Assembly (NCBI GenBank): GCA_031769625.1
Contig: JAUIMM010000535.1
Span: 310,001 to 374,000, forward strand
Direction: 5' to 3'
Length of the DNA: 64,000 bases
Origin: Taudactylus pleione
Lineage: Eukaryota > Chordata > Amphibia > Anura > Myobatrachidae
Shown here: one piece after another, positions 34,718 to 44,460 of the stretch
How positions within the stretch are numbered: position 1 is the stretch's first letter
Layout: every line of letters begins with the position of its first letter
Notes under the pieces: generated by a model
What the model saw: only the letters and a program-made list of their open reading frames with translations
What the model was told of the DNA's origin: nothing
The model's database searches: none
Program-made: the position numbers and the translations under genes

Positions 34718-36827
34718 TCAGATGGTATTCCAATTAATCTTTTCATTAAGTCCGCGTGGGGCAATAGTTTGTAGTTGATATATCCAGCGCGCTTCTAACA
34801 GTAACAGGTTACTTTCTCGATCTCCTCCTCTGATAGATGGAGGGACGTGATCAATCACAATATGTCTCAGGGAAGAGACCGGATGGCCTAATTCCAAAAA
34901 GTGGCGAGCTACTGGCTGTTCAGATATACCTAGATTAAGAGCTAATTTAATCGCTGATCGATGTAGTGCCATCCGTTCTCTAATAGTACGGATCGTTTTA
35001 CCAACGTAATAATAACCGCTGCAGGGCTGCAGGATTGGAATCATTGCCTCCATGGTATGATGTCTTTCTGCTCTTTATTGGATGGATGTAATAATTTCTC
35101 TCGTGGGATACTGAGTACCTCAGTTTTCTGGCGTTGTAGCAGTCTTAAATCATACCCACGGGTCACAAATTTATCTATAATCTGGTCCAAAGCTTTATGT
35201 AAATTCCCAACGTCACTAGATATCCGAGCCACTCTGAGCATTTGTGACTTGGGAAGGCCTTGGTTCTGTGCTTTGGGGTGAAAACTGCTAGACAAGAGTA
35301 GTGTGTTATTGTCCGTTGGTTTACTATACACCCCTGTGTGTAGTTTGCCCTTTATTATTGTGATCAGAACATCCAAATAGTTCATAGTGTTTTCGCTATA
35401 TTGATAGGTCAATTTAATTGGAGACTCACGTGAGTTAATCTTGGTCATCAAATTTATAAAGCAATCCTCTCCTCCAGTCCATAACAGGAATAAATTGTCT
35501 ATATAACGACAGTATAGTAGTATTGAATCAGAGATGGTTTTATCTTGAAAGAACATTTGTTGTTCCTCTTTGAACATGTAAATGTTCGCTTAGGAAGGGG
35601 CAACATTACTTCCCATGGCACATCCTCTGAGCTGTTGGTAAAACAATCCGTTATATAGGAAATAATTCCGACTTAATGTGAGATGTAAAAGTGACATAAA
35701 AAAATCTAAGTCGATGTTAGAGACTTGTTCTTCTATAAGAAATTGACGCATAGCTTCAAGTCCTGTAATGTGTGGAATTGAGGTATAGAGGCTACTGACA
35801 TCCATTACACAGATCAGTGTGCCTTCAGGTATTCTGGTGATGGTTTGTAGAAGCAATAGGAAACTTGTGGTGTCTTTTATGAATGATGGTTGTTTCATAA
35901 TGAGGGGTTGTAGAATAGAATCAAGAAACATCGATATTGGTTGATAGATGGAGTTTTTGGCCAATATAATAGACCATCCTGGAGGACATACAAGGTTCTT
36001 GAGGATCTTAGGGACTGTGTAAAAAATAGGGGTCACTGGGTGCTGTTGACTAAGTGCCTTCCTTAGTTTCTCCGATATTGTCCCTCTTAGAACTGCCATT
36101 TGCAAAATTTCATCCAATTCAAATTTATATTGAAAAGTTGGATCTTGAGTCAAAAGTTGATATGTTGTTTCATCAGATAGTTGGCGCTCACATTCCTGTT
36201 GGTACATCGTGAGGTCTTCGATAACAATTGCTCCCCCATTATCCGCCGAGCGAATAATGATATCTGTAAAAGAACCCAAATTTTTGAGTGCTTGTCGTTC
36301 AGATCTGGATAAATTAGAATGTTGTTTGGTGGGGGTGTTGGTGTAGCGAATCACAGCTTCATCCATTAATCTACTGAATGTTTTCAATGAAGGATTTGTA
36401 GATTGCGGATCAAATTTTGACTGACTGCATTTCGAAATAAAAGTATTATGTAGTTCCAAATTCTCAGATGGCAACTTGTCTTGAAAATATTCCTGCAAGC
36501 GTAATTCCGGAAAAAGCGATGGGCATCAAGTTGCCAAGTGAACTCATCATGAAATACAGTTGGAACGAAGGACAGGCCCTTATTAAGGACCTGAACTTCG
36601 TCACTAGTAAGATTGCGTTTAGATAAATTATATATTAGACATTTTTGCGGGAGGGCTGTTCTCGTCTTCCTTTGGTTTTGATGTCCCCTACGGGTGGCCA
36701 TCCTGTAGCTATAGGATCCACCCGGGGTTTGGTAGCTACATCTAAAGGGACTACTATGGACTCAGGTGCTTCATCCGAGTCTCTGATGGCAAAATCACAG
36801 TCACTATTGGAGGTAATTGTTTCCTTT
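34718..36827 (-). pseudogene. PLE B ORF: RT plus GIY-YIG, minus copy
   Basis: The order on the minus strand is as follows. An N-terminal region (36827-36640) precedes CLIYNLSKRNLTSDEVQVLN (36640-36580). SADNGGAIVIEDLTMYQQEC lies near 36255-36190. RT blocks include PKILKNLV, VMDVSSLYTSIPH and LRGCAMGSNVAPS. A stop at 35592-35590 replaces the tyrosine codon of the sister copy. The catalytic block reads Y-I-D-N (35494-35496 codes N), so one catalytic aspartate is lost. NYLDVLITI, then KGLPKSQ-like and EQKDIIPW blocks follow. A 341-bp deletion then joins directly to GYYYVGKTIRTIRERMALHR and PVARHFLELGHPVSSL, with the end at APRGLNEKINWNTI (34718). Two to three frameshifts occur in addition. RT and endonuclease are both inactive. 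Confidence 0.85.
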
Positions 36828-36828
36828 G

Positions 36829-38170
36829 TCTCTAACATCGACTTAGATTTTTTTATGTCGCTTTTACATCTCACATTAAGTTGGAATTATTTCCTATATA
36901 ACGGATTGTTTTACCAACAGCTCAGAGGATGTGCCATGGGCAGTAATGTCGCGCCTTCCTACATGAACATTTACATGTTCAAAGAGGAACAACAAATGTT
37001 CTTTCAAGATAAAACCATCTCTGATTCAATACTACTATACTGTCGTTATATAGACGATTTATTCCTGTTATGGACTGGAGGAGAGGATTGCATTATAAAT
37101 TTGATGACCAAGATTAACTCACATGAGTCTCCAATTAAATTTACCTATCAATATAACGAAAACACTATGAACTATTTGGATGTTCAGATCACAATAATAA
37201 AGGGCAAACTACACACAGGGGTGTATAGTAAACCAACCGACAATAACACACTACTCTTGGCTAGCAGTTTTCATACTAAACCACTGAAACAAGGCCTTCC
37301 CAAGTCATGAATGCTCAGAGTGGCTCGGATATCTAGTGACGTTGGGAATTTACATAAAGCTTTGGACCAGATTATAGATAAATTTGTGACCCGTGGGTAT
37401 GATTTAAGACTGCTACAACGCCAGAAAACTGAGGTACTCAGTATCCCACGAGAGAAATTATTACATCCATCCAATAAAGAGCAGAAAGACATCATACCAT
37501 GGGGGCAATGATTCAAATCCTCCAGCCCTGTGGTCCAAAGAGCTAGTATGGCATTATGGCCCATTATCGCGACAGACAAGGAGTTATCTAGTCTAAATAA
37601 AAAAAGACCTATGGCCTGCTTTACTAGGGGGCGAAATATCAGAGATGTAGTAGTCCACACTGACATCACTGGATTTTCCAATACTGATAAATCAGGACCT
37701 ACCTTTTTACAAAGGGGACCAGGGTGTTACAAATGTTTACATTGTACCACTTGTAAACATATGATCGTTGGCAATACCATTAAACATCCACACAAGGACA
37801 AAGTTTATAACATCAGATTTGTCTTGAACTGTTTATCTACCTTTGCTGTGTATGTGATTATTTGCCCTTGCGGTTATTATTACATTGGTAAAACGATCCG
37901 TACTATTAGAGAATGGATGGCACTACATCGATCAGCGATTAAATAAGCTCTTAATCGAGGTACATCTGAACAGCCAGTAGCTCGCCACTTTTTGGAATTG
38001 GGCCATCCGGTCTCTTCCCTGAGACATATTGTGATTGATCACGTCCCTCCGTCTATCAGAGGAGGAGATCGAGAAAGTAACCTGTTATGGTTAGAAGCAC
38101 GCTGGATATATCAACTACAAACTATTGCCCCACGAGGACTTAATGAAAAGATTAATTGGAATACCATCTG
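36829..38170 (+). pseudogene. PLE B ORF: C-terminal RT half, linker and GIY-YIG, plus copy
   Basis: The frame opens with SNIDLDFFMSLLHLTL and keeps LRGCAMGSNVAPSYMNIY and the intact catalytic Y-I-D-D (37047-37058), followed by NYLDVQITI and the thumb-like region. Stops or shifts lie near 37310, 37511 and 37946. The linker is present: TRGRNIRDVVVH, then CYKCLHCTTCKHMI. The GIY-YIG core reads VYVIICPCGYYYIGKTIRTIREWM, then PVARHFLELGHPVSSLRH. It ends at APRGLNEKINWNTI (stop at 38169). It complements the minus copy, having the linker and YIDD that copy lacks, but it has no N-terminal half. PLE proteins copy their RNA and nick target DNA; this one cannot be complete. Confidence 0.85.
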
Positions 38171-38480
38171 AACAACATCTTTGCCATATCCTCACTTGAG
38201 CTATACATCACTAGCCTTTGACTGATGGGATCATAGCTACAGACAATAGTTACTATACTTAGCCTTTTGGGATTGTGATACCTCATTATTATAACCTGAC
38301 AGTACAGATGTTACCTAGGATTACTATATGTTGTTTTTAACAATGAAGTGTGATTCAGTGTTCCTTTTTTGCAAATAATTTTACATATATTCAACTTCAT
38401 CATTTATTGGGTATTTATGTACTAGTGAGCACAGCCTGCACTCTTCTTTATATAAGAGTGGCTACACTATATGTACATAG

Positions 38481-39036
38481 GGCCTGATTCAGAGCCGGAC
38501 ACTCTGACCAGAGCGCTAGCTCTGAATCAGGGCCCTCCTCCATGAAAATGGAGCGGCCTCCTGGCCGCTCGTATAGCTGTGGGAGACCACCCACAGCATA
38601 TGCGAGCGGCCAAAAAGATGGTCGTGATGGTCTTGACCATCACGACCATCGGACTTGCGATGGAGACCCTGCGGTAGGGTCTCCCTGCCACAAGCCCTGG
38701 AGTGATTTTGGCTCTATCAGAGCCAAAATCACTCCCACTGACATCACTAGTGATGTCAGTGGGGCCGGCTTAAGACGGTAGGCGTTCCCATGGGAATGCC
38801 TCCGTCTGGCAGGCACACCCCCAGCACGCCCACCGAAGGGGCCATGCTATCAATCAACATCGACAGCACGCCCCTTTTGGTGCGAGACCTGGAGCGATGG
38901 AAAGCCCGTCGCTCCCCGGGTCTCGCGCATGCGCACGACTGAGCTCCCTCCGTTGTGCGCTTGCGCAGTGGGGAACATCAACCCACTTGCGAGCGTACTG
39001 CTTCTTCGCGAGCGGGTCTGAATGACCCCCATAGTC
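38481..39036. mobile_element. Palindromic GC-rich MITE inside PLE B
   Basis: The insert begins GGGCCTGATTCAGAGCCG and ends with the complement of GGGGGTCATTCAGACCCG. The uninterrupted sister copy (near 34410) shows the empty site, so insertion is directly demonstrated. ATA is found at both junctions. The interior contains several perfect hairpins: GATGGTCGTGATGGTC/GACCATCACGACCATC (38617-38651), GGGAGACC pairs, and AGTGATTTTGGCTCT/AGAGCCAAAATCACT (38701-38734). Confidence 0.88.
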
Positions 39037-39515
39037 CTTATGTGGCGATGGTTATCATTATTACATTTATCCTTTTATATGAACAGTCTTTAGTGTACTG
39101 CTCTTGATGTAGTGTATTTGCACATATTCAGCATTTCCATGATCTGACCTTTAGTACATATAGCCGGCACTCTAATTTTCAGTGCGACTTTATTACACAC
39201 CTACAGCGCTGTTTGTAGTTTGCCACCATGTACATTTACATTTCTTTGTATGTATATGATATGTTTTGTTGGTATGATATATCTTAACTGCGGTCTCTTT
39301 ACAGACCGGGTAGACGCTACCTGGCTCCGCCTCCGGTTCCCAGGTAACCATGTCACGGCGGGATGACGTCATCCTGACGGGACCCCGATCCGGACGTGGA
39401 CGCGCGCTACCCCGTCTGACACAGACACTTGAACCTACAGCACCTATTTAAGGTAATAAGTTTATGTTATTCTGTTTAATGTTTTTTCTATTGTTGCCAT
39501 CGATGTATTTGGATG

Positions 39516-39548
39516 CTTTGAAAAAAGAACTCAGGCTCTGAAACGTCG
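39516..39548 (+). ncRNA. Hammerhead-like core, PLE B plus copy
   Basis: TTTGAAAAA, a short AGAAC/GCTCT stem and GAAAC followed by GTCGGC; sister of the motif at 33898-33930, with one stem mismatch. Confidence 0.48.
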
Positions 39549-39610
39549 GCAGCTATATGCCAAATACATAATATTTCTACAATAACGTTTGGACGCCGCA
39601 GTCTTATTTG

Positions 39611-39634
39611 TAATATATATATATATATATATAT
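39611..39634. repeat. (TA)n microsatellite
   Basis: About eleven TA units separating PLE B from PLE C. Confidence 0.9.
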
Positions 39635-39848
39635 GGAATTAAGAGCATTAAAGAAGGGGCGCCACATAGTGCATGAAACTGTAAAACAGATTTTATTGCA
39701 GACAGCGGACATAAAACTCGTTCAATGAATATGCGTACCACAATCAGCGGTCAGATACCACCGCAAGTAATAAAAATGAAGAAGCCTGAATATCACCTGA
39801 ACGTCTCCGGGGACTCCGTCAGCTATTCGACCAGTAATGGAAAGCAAC

Positions 39849-39904
39849 GCCAAACCACGTCCCAACTCGTTTCGTCATCGACTTCGTCAGGAGGCTGGTT
39901 TGGC
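39849..39904 (-). ncRNA. Hammerhead ribozyme-like motif, PLE C left arm
   Basis: On the minus strand the core CTGACGA, stem II GTC/GAC with a GAT loop, and GAAAC (39890-39869) are all intact. They are enclosed by a perfect 9-bp outer stem, GCCAAACCA with TGGTTTGGC (39896-39904 and 39849-39857). This is the best hammerhead candidate in the window. Cleavage-site geometry was not modelled. Confidence 0.65.
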
Positions 39905-40219
39905 ATGAATAACAGGCATGCTCTTATACTAGTCATCCCATCTACTTCCACAAGTGTTTTATAATTAGATACTTAAACTAATCAGTATTGGAAACACTAT
40001 AGGGAAATAGCAGCAGATGTTACAATGTGGGTACTTTAAATCCTAATGCACTCATTGTACATTGCATAACATTTATAATTAAACATAATAAATTAAAAAG
40101 TCAGCATTTAAATAAATGTAAAAAATACAAAAAATAAATTGTAAACATAATGAAATACTTTTCCTTAAAAATACATTGGATTATAGAAGTTGCCATCTGA
40201 ATAGGTGGAAGTAAAATCT

Positions 40220-41125
40220 ACCATTTTCCCAGTTAGTGAGATTAAGACGTAATTGTAGTTCTCAGGATAAATTCAATGAACAGGCTGAAATATATAGTCA
40301 GAGGTTCTTAGAAAAAGGTTATCCTATTGAATTAATTAATGCAGCAGTGAAAAAAGCTGGTTCTTTAAATAGGAAGAGTCTTATTAACTATAAAACAGAT
40401 GCCCTGAAAAAAGAAGGATCATCTATTGAGAATAATAAGTGTGCATTTATTACCCAATTCAATTCTTCCAGTCAGGAGATTATTAAGATCCTTAATAAAT
40501 ATTGGCATATTATTCAAATGGATCCGGTTTTATCATCAATTACGCTTGATAAGCCTGAAATTGTGTTTAGAAGAGCCCGCACTTTAAAAACAGCCCTGTC
40601 ACCCAGCCTATAACCATTGTTAGATGAAGGAAAATTAGAGAAATCCTGTCAGTTTATGAGACTGGCTTCTATACATGTGGCAGGTGTAAAGTCTGCCCTC
40701 ATGGTTTGAACAAGGCAAAAAATTTTACCAGCAGTACAGGCAACAAATTCAAGGTCAAACATATTATAAATTGTTTGACCACTTATGTTATATATTTATT
40801 GGTTTGTGGCTGCGGTAAAATGTATGTAGGAAAAACAAAAAGGGTGCTGAAAATCAGAATTTTAGAACACCTGTGGAATATAAAAAATGGTGTGGATAAT
40901 CATAGTGTCCCCAGACATTTTAAAAAGTGTCATGGTAGTAAACCCACTACTTTGAGATGTATGGGATTATAACATGTGTTGATTGATATAAAAGGAGGCA
41001 ATAGAGATAATTTATTGGCAAAGAGAGAATCCTTTTGGATTATAACTTTGAATACTTTGCAACCTAATGGGTTAAATGAGGGATATGATATCACACCTTT
41101 TTTAAGAGATGAATTGGCCTGCTGT
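40220..41125 (+). pseudogene. PLE C ORF C-terminus: post-RT region and GIY-YIG
   Basis: The frame reads QLVRLRRNCSSQDKF and continues through AEIYSQRFLEKGYPIELINAAVKK, the region after the RT thumb in PLEs, to a stop at 40613. After a shift, CGRCKVCPHGL marks the Cys-rich linker. TTYVIYLLVCGCGKMYVGKTKRVLKIR is the GIY-YIG core (near 40765-40865), and SVPRHFKKCHGSKP follows. After a stop near 40972, KGGNRDNLLAKRE and LQPNGLNEGYDITPFL complete the end. The N-terminus and RT are missing. It differs clearly from PLE B in sequence, so it is another family. Confidence 0.82.
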
Positions 41126-41518
41126 TATAGATCTATTGCTTATCTTTTGCTGTTTATCTCTTGTTTTTTATTCCATATTCCTTTATATCCCAGTATTCCT
41201 TATTTTAATTTTAACTCATGAATTTTAACTCATGCATTTTGCACATATTTATTGTACTATTATGTTTGTTTTTTTAAGGAAAAGTATTTCATTATGTCTA
41301 CAATTCATTTTTTGTATTTTTTGCATTTATTTAAATGCTGACTTTTTAATTTATTATGTAATGTACAATGTATGCATTAGGATTTAAAGTACCCACATTA
41401 TAACATCTTCTGCTATTTCCCTATAGTTTTTCCAATACTGATTAGTTTAAGTATCTAATTATAAAACACTTGTGGAAGTAGATGGGATGACTAGTATAAG
41501 AGCATGCCTGTTATTCAC

Positions 41519-41574
41519 GCCAAGCCAGCCTCCTGACGACGTCGATGATGAAACGCATTGGGGCGTGGTTTGGC
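41519..41574 (+). ncRNA. Hammerhead ribozyme-like motif, PLE C right arm
   Basis: CTGACGA (41533-41539), a short stem with a G-U pair, and GAAAC (41550-41554) are enclosed by GCCAAGCCA (41519-41527) and TGGTTTGGC (41566-41574). The outer stem keeps pairing through a G-U at the one base that differs from the left arm, which hints that structure is maintained. Confidence 0.62.
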
Positions 41575-41994
41575 ATTGCTTTCCATTACTGGTCGAATAG
41601 CCGACGGAGTCCCCGGAGATGTTCGGGTGATATTCAGGCTTCTTCATTTTTATTACTTGCGGTGGTATCTGACCGCTGATTGTGGTATGCATATTCATTG
41701 AACGAGTTTTATGTCCGCTGTCTGCAATAAAATCTGTTTTACAGTTTCATGCACTATGTGGCGCCCCTTCTTTCTTGCTCTCAATTCCAGATAAACCAAT
41801 ACCCACTTGGATCTGGGTTTTAACGTGGGGAAGACGCCGGCCTGTGTGGTACCTGTGGCCTGTGCTATATCTGGCGTCTGTGACACAGATTTACTTTGTT
41901 CCAAAAGTCCATTTATTTATTGGATTCTAAAAAACTTTTCACAGTATTATATGTGTTTATGCATTGATTTGATTGATTTGCGCACTGAATTTAC

Positions 41995-42002
<8 letters not shown>

Positions 42003-42036
<34 letters not shown>
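42003..42036. repeat. (TA)n microsatellite
   Basis: About 17 TA units between PLE-like fragments. Confidence 0.93.
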
Positions 42037-42041
<5 letters not shown>

Positions 42042-42064
42042 AATTTTCACTATGGCATTTATCC

Positions 42065-42093
42065 CTGATGAAAATGGCTGATGTCCATTGAAC
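42065..42093 (+). ncRNA. Hammerhead-like core
   Basis: CTGATGA (42065-42071) is exact. Stem II AATGG (42073-42077)/CCATT (42085-42089) is perfect. The last box is GAAC instead of GAAA. Confidence 0.55.
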
Positions 42094-42270
42094 CATTGAC
42101 ATAAAACCTTGTATTGTCTTAATACTGCTTTAACCATCTCTGAGTGCCGCCTCTATTTCTCCTGCATGTAAGGCAATGGAGAAAGTTTATCTTGATTTAC
42201 ATCTTAGTGAGTGCCACAGACTTTTTTTGATATATTAAGGCTGAATCAAACAGCATTCCACCATTATAAT

Positions 42271-42959
42271 TGTCACAGTTCTTTGGACACCGGCTGCCAC
42301 TTACCTGGTCCAGCAGCACTGGAGTCTCCGTCAGCAGCAGGCAGTGGGCAGGGAGTTTCCGGCACCTGCTGCTGTGATGTCCTCCCTGGGTCCCCTTCAC
42401 GCTGGAAGTGCAAGTGGCCGCGGCTCTCCTAGGAGCGCGCACGCCTACCTGTAGATGGACTTAAAGTGACAGGCACGCCAAACGTGAAGAAACGTTTGGT
42501 GCGAGAATTTGAACTCACCCTATTTAAGGAAATCTCTGGTACCAGACAGGTGCCAGAGTATAGGCTCCATACCATACTCCAGCGTTCCAAAATACTTACC
42601 TGTTACACTGATCTTGACCTTGGGTTGTTTGTGACTCCAAATTCATCTGACCCCTTGTACTGCTCCTGATATCTGGTTCTGACCCCTGCTTCTCCCTGTG
42701 ACCCATTTATGCATCCTCCCTGGTATCGTCTCATTTGTTTGGTTCTGACCCGGCTTGTTGAATACGTTTTTCTTCTGCACCTGATCCAGTGTCCACCAGT
42801 ACCTGTATAGGGGAACCTAACTTGAGGGCCACGACATGTGTGTCGGATACAGCCAAGTCCATACCTCCTTGCCGGCATATTAGACTCCGCGCCTCAGGCA
42901 TAGGTCTAGCAAATTCCCTAATAAGGGCCGCATCCACAATACATCCGAGAGTTGTGACA
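42271..42959 (+). repeat. Gypsy 5' LTR
   Basis: The 689-bp LTR opens TGTCAC and closes GTGACA. Its last 180 bp reappear at 52228-52428. CCTATTTAAGG near 42519 is a possible TATA-like box. Target duplication ATAAT precedes it. Confidence 0.88.
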
Positions 42960-42978
42960 GAATACTCTGGCCCAAAGC

Positions 42979-43893
42979 ATGGAAGCTACTGGTAATCAGT
43001 CACCATGAGACCTGCTCAAGGACCTACATGCTAGAGTTGAAAAGTAAGAGCAAGACCAGGCTCAGATTATGCAATGTTTGCAGACACTGATGCAGCAAGT
43101 CGGTGTCGCTAAAGCACCTCTGGTACAACCAGGTCCATCTACTACGGCACCTGCCGCAGGGGCTTCCACACCAATATGGATTCCAAATCCAACTAAGTAT
43201 GATGGGGATCCGACAGGCTGTTGCAGGTTCCTGAACCAGTGCTCAATCCAGTTCAAAGTCCAGGCAGAAAGTTTCCCTTCAGACATTATGAAAGTGGCTT
43301 GTATAATCTCGCTATTGTCAAGGTTAGGCATTGGCTTGGGCCTCTCCATTGTGGGAAAGAAATGATCCACTTGTCAACAACGGTGCCTAGTTTCTGAGAG
43401 CCTTTTGGAAGGTCTTTGATGAGCCTGGGCGAGTATCCTCCGCAGGGTCGGTCATCTTGCAGTTGAAACAAGGGAACCACTCTTTGGGACAGTATGCCAT
43501 ACAGTTCCAAACTTGCTTCAGAGTTGGGGTGGAACAATGAAGCCTTGGTTGCCGCATTTATGCAGGGACTGTTGGATCAAATTAAAGATGTCCTTGCATC
43601 CAGGGAATTGCCAACTTCCTTGGATGACTTGATCTCCCTGTGTATCCAAGTAGACCTTTGAAACAGAGAGAGAGAGCACGAGAAAAGGAACAGTCTCGTC
43701 ACTTCACGTTTAAGCTAGCTCCACGATTCACGCCACCTACTGAGTCTCCAGAAGAACCCATGCCGATTGGGAAATCTCGCCTTCCTGCTGCGGAAAGAGA
43801 AAGGAGGTTAAAAAATAAACTTTGTTTGTACTGTGGCAAATCAGGCCACCTTCTCTATGGCTGTCCAAAGCATCCGGAAAATGAGAAGGCCTA
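42979..43893 (+). pseudogene. Gypsy gag, broken
   Basis: Gag-like capsid text NPTKYDGDPTGCCRFLNQCSIQF (near 43180-43255) and DIMKVACIISLLS (near 43285-43325) occupies the centre. The stop at 43368 and shifts near 43370-43640 split the capsid. The nucleocapsid end has a perfect CCHC zinc knuckle, CLYCGKSGHLLYGC (43823-43864), after a basic stretch. An early stop at about 43007 follows the first ATG (42979). This protein coats the element RNA. The reading continues into the hAT insertion site at 43930. The family is Ty3/gypsy by the pol part; the capsid text agrees. Confidence 0.85.
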
Positions 43894-44090
43894 AATGATC
43901 GAGAGGTGGTCAGTTTAAGTGCATTGAAATTAGGGGTGAGCGGGTTCGGATTTCTGAAATCCGAACCCCCCCGAGCCCCCCCGATCCGAGTCCGATCCGA
44001 ATCAGGCTCGACTTTTCCCGCCTGACTCGGATCTGAAATCGAGGCAAAACGTCATCATCCCGCCTTCCGAGTCTCGCGGGTTTTGGATCC

Positions 44091-44125
44091 TATATAAGGT
44101 ACCCACGTCGGCGCCATTTTCTCAC
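44091..44125 (+). promoter_or_regulatory. Candidate hAT promoter: TATA box and YY1-like initiator
   Basis: TATATAAGG (44091-44099) lies 22 bases upstream of GCCATTTTC (44113-44121), a YY1-type site often found at transcription starts. A start near 44115-44125 would fit. An ACGTCATC motif (44049-44056) resembles a CRE. The array and ORF lie downstream in the right direction. Confidence 0.5.
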
Positions 44126-44164
44126 TCGGCTGTGGACAGTGAAGAGGGAGGGTGGGAGTTAGGG

Positions 44165-44420
44165 CTGTGTAGTGTAGTGTAGTGTAGTGTAGTGCTGCTG
44201 TTGTCCACTACTTCAAAGTCCATAGGGGCTGGCTGTGTTGTGCTGTGCTGCTGTTGTTAATAGGGGCTGTGTCCACTACTTCAAAGTCCATAGGGGCTGG
44301 CTGGACTGTGTTGTGCAGTCAGTTCTCCATAGGGGCTGTGTCCACTCCAAAGTCCTGTGCAGTGTCCCAGTCCTAAAGGAGTGCTGTAGTGTTGTCCAGG
44401 GGGTGCTCTGTCCATCAGGG
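44165..44420 (+). repeat. Short tandem words in the hAT leader
   Basis: Five GTGTA pentamers (44167-44193) are followed by two to three copies of a roughly 70-bp unit containing CCACTACTTCAAAGTCCATA and GGGGCTGGCTG. A diverged start of the 160-bp unit family appears near 44400-44460. Confidence 0.75.
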
Positions 44421-44460
44421 GTGCTCCCCCCAAGTGCTAAAAAAATAATATATTTTCTGT

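Larger units (their letters stand above)
33746..36828 (-). mobile_element. Penelope-like element B, minus copy of a head-to-head pair
   Basis: A minus-oriented PLE whose 5' side ends at about 36828, where it meets an inverted copy of itself. Its 3' region (34717-33746) is nearly identical, inverted, to 38171-39609. It includes the hammerhead-like core at 33898-33930, the rather GC-rich segment 34020-34145 and a short extension to the TA/GA tract. It lacks the 341 bp between RT and GIY-YIG that the other copy has. Confidence 0.85.
36827..39609 (+). mobile_element. Penelope-like element B, plus copy of a head-to-head pair
   Basis: A plus-oriented copy of the same PLE, 5'-truncated inside the RT domain and starting where the minus copy ends (GTCTCTAACATCGAC shared at the junction). 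A 557-bp palindromic MITE (38481-39036) interrupts its 3' region. It ends at CAGTCTTATTTG directly against a TA tract. Confidence 0.85.
39635..41788 (+). mobile_element. Penelope-like element C with inverted pseudo-LTRs
   Basis: Two arms of about 525-540 bp, 39635-40175 and 41265-41788, are near-identical inverted repeats starting and ending GGAATT. Between them lies only the C-terminal part of a PLE ORF (40220-41130). Inverted terminal copies are a known arrangement for PLE pseudo-LTRs. Both arms contain a hammerhead-like motif. The left end abuts a TA tract. Confidence 0.85.
41789..42250 (+). mobile_element. PLE-like terminal fragments around a TA tract
   Basis: 41789-42002 resembles a PLE tail running into (TA)n at 42003-42036. 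After the tract, a second terminal piece has a hammerhead-like core at 42065-42093 and a GTGAGTGCCACAGAC-type end. No coding sequence. Confidence 0.5.
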
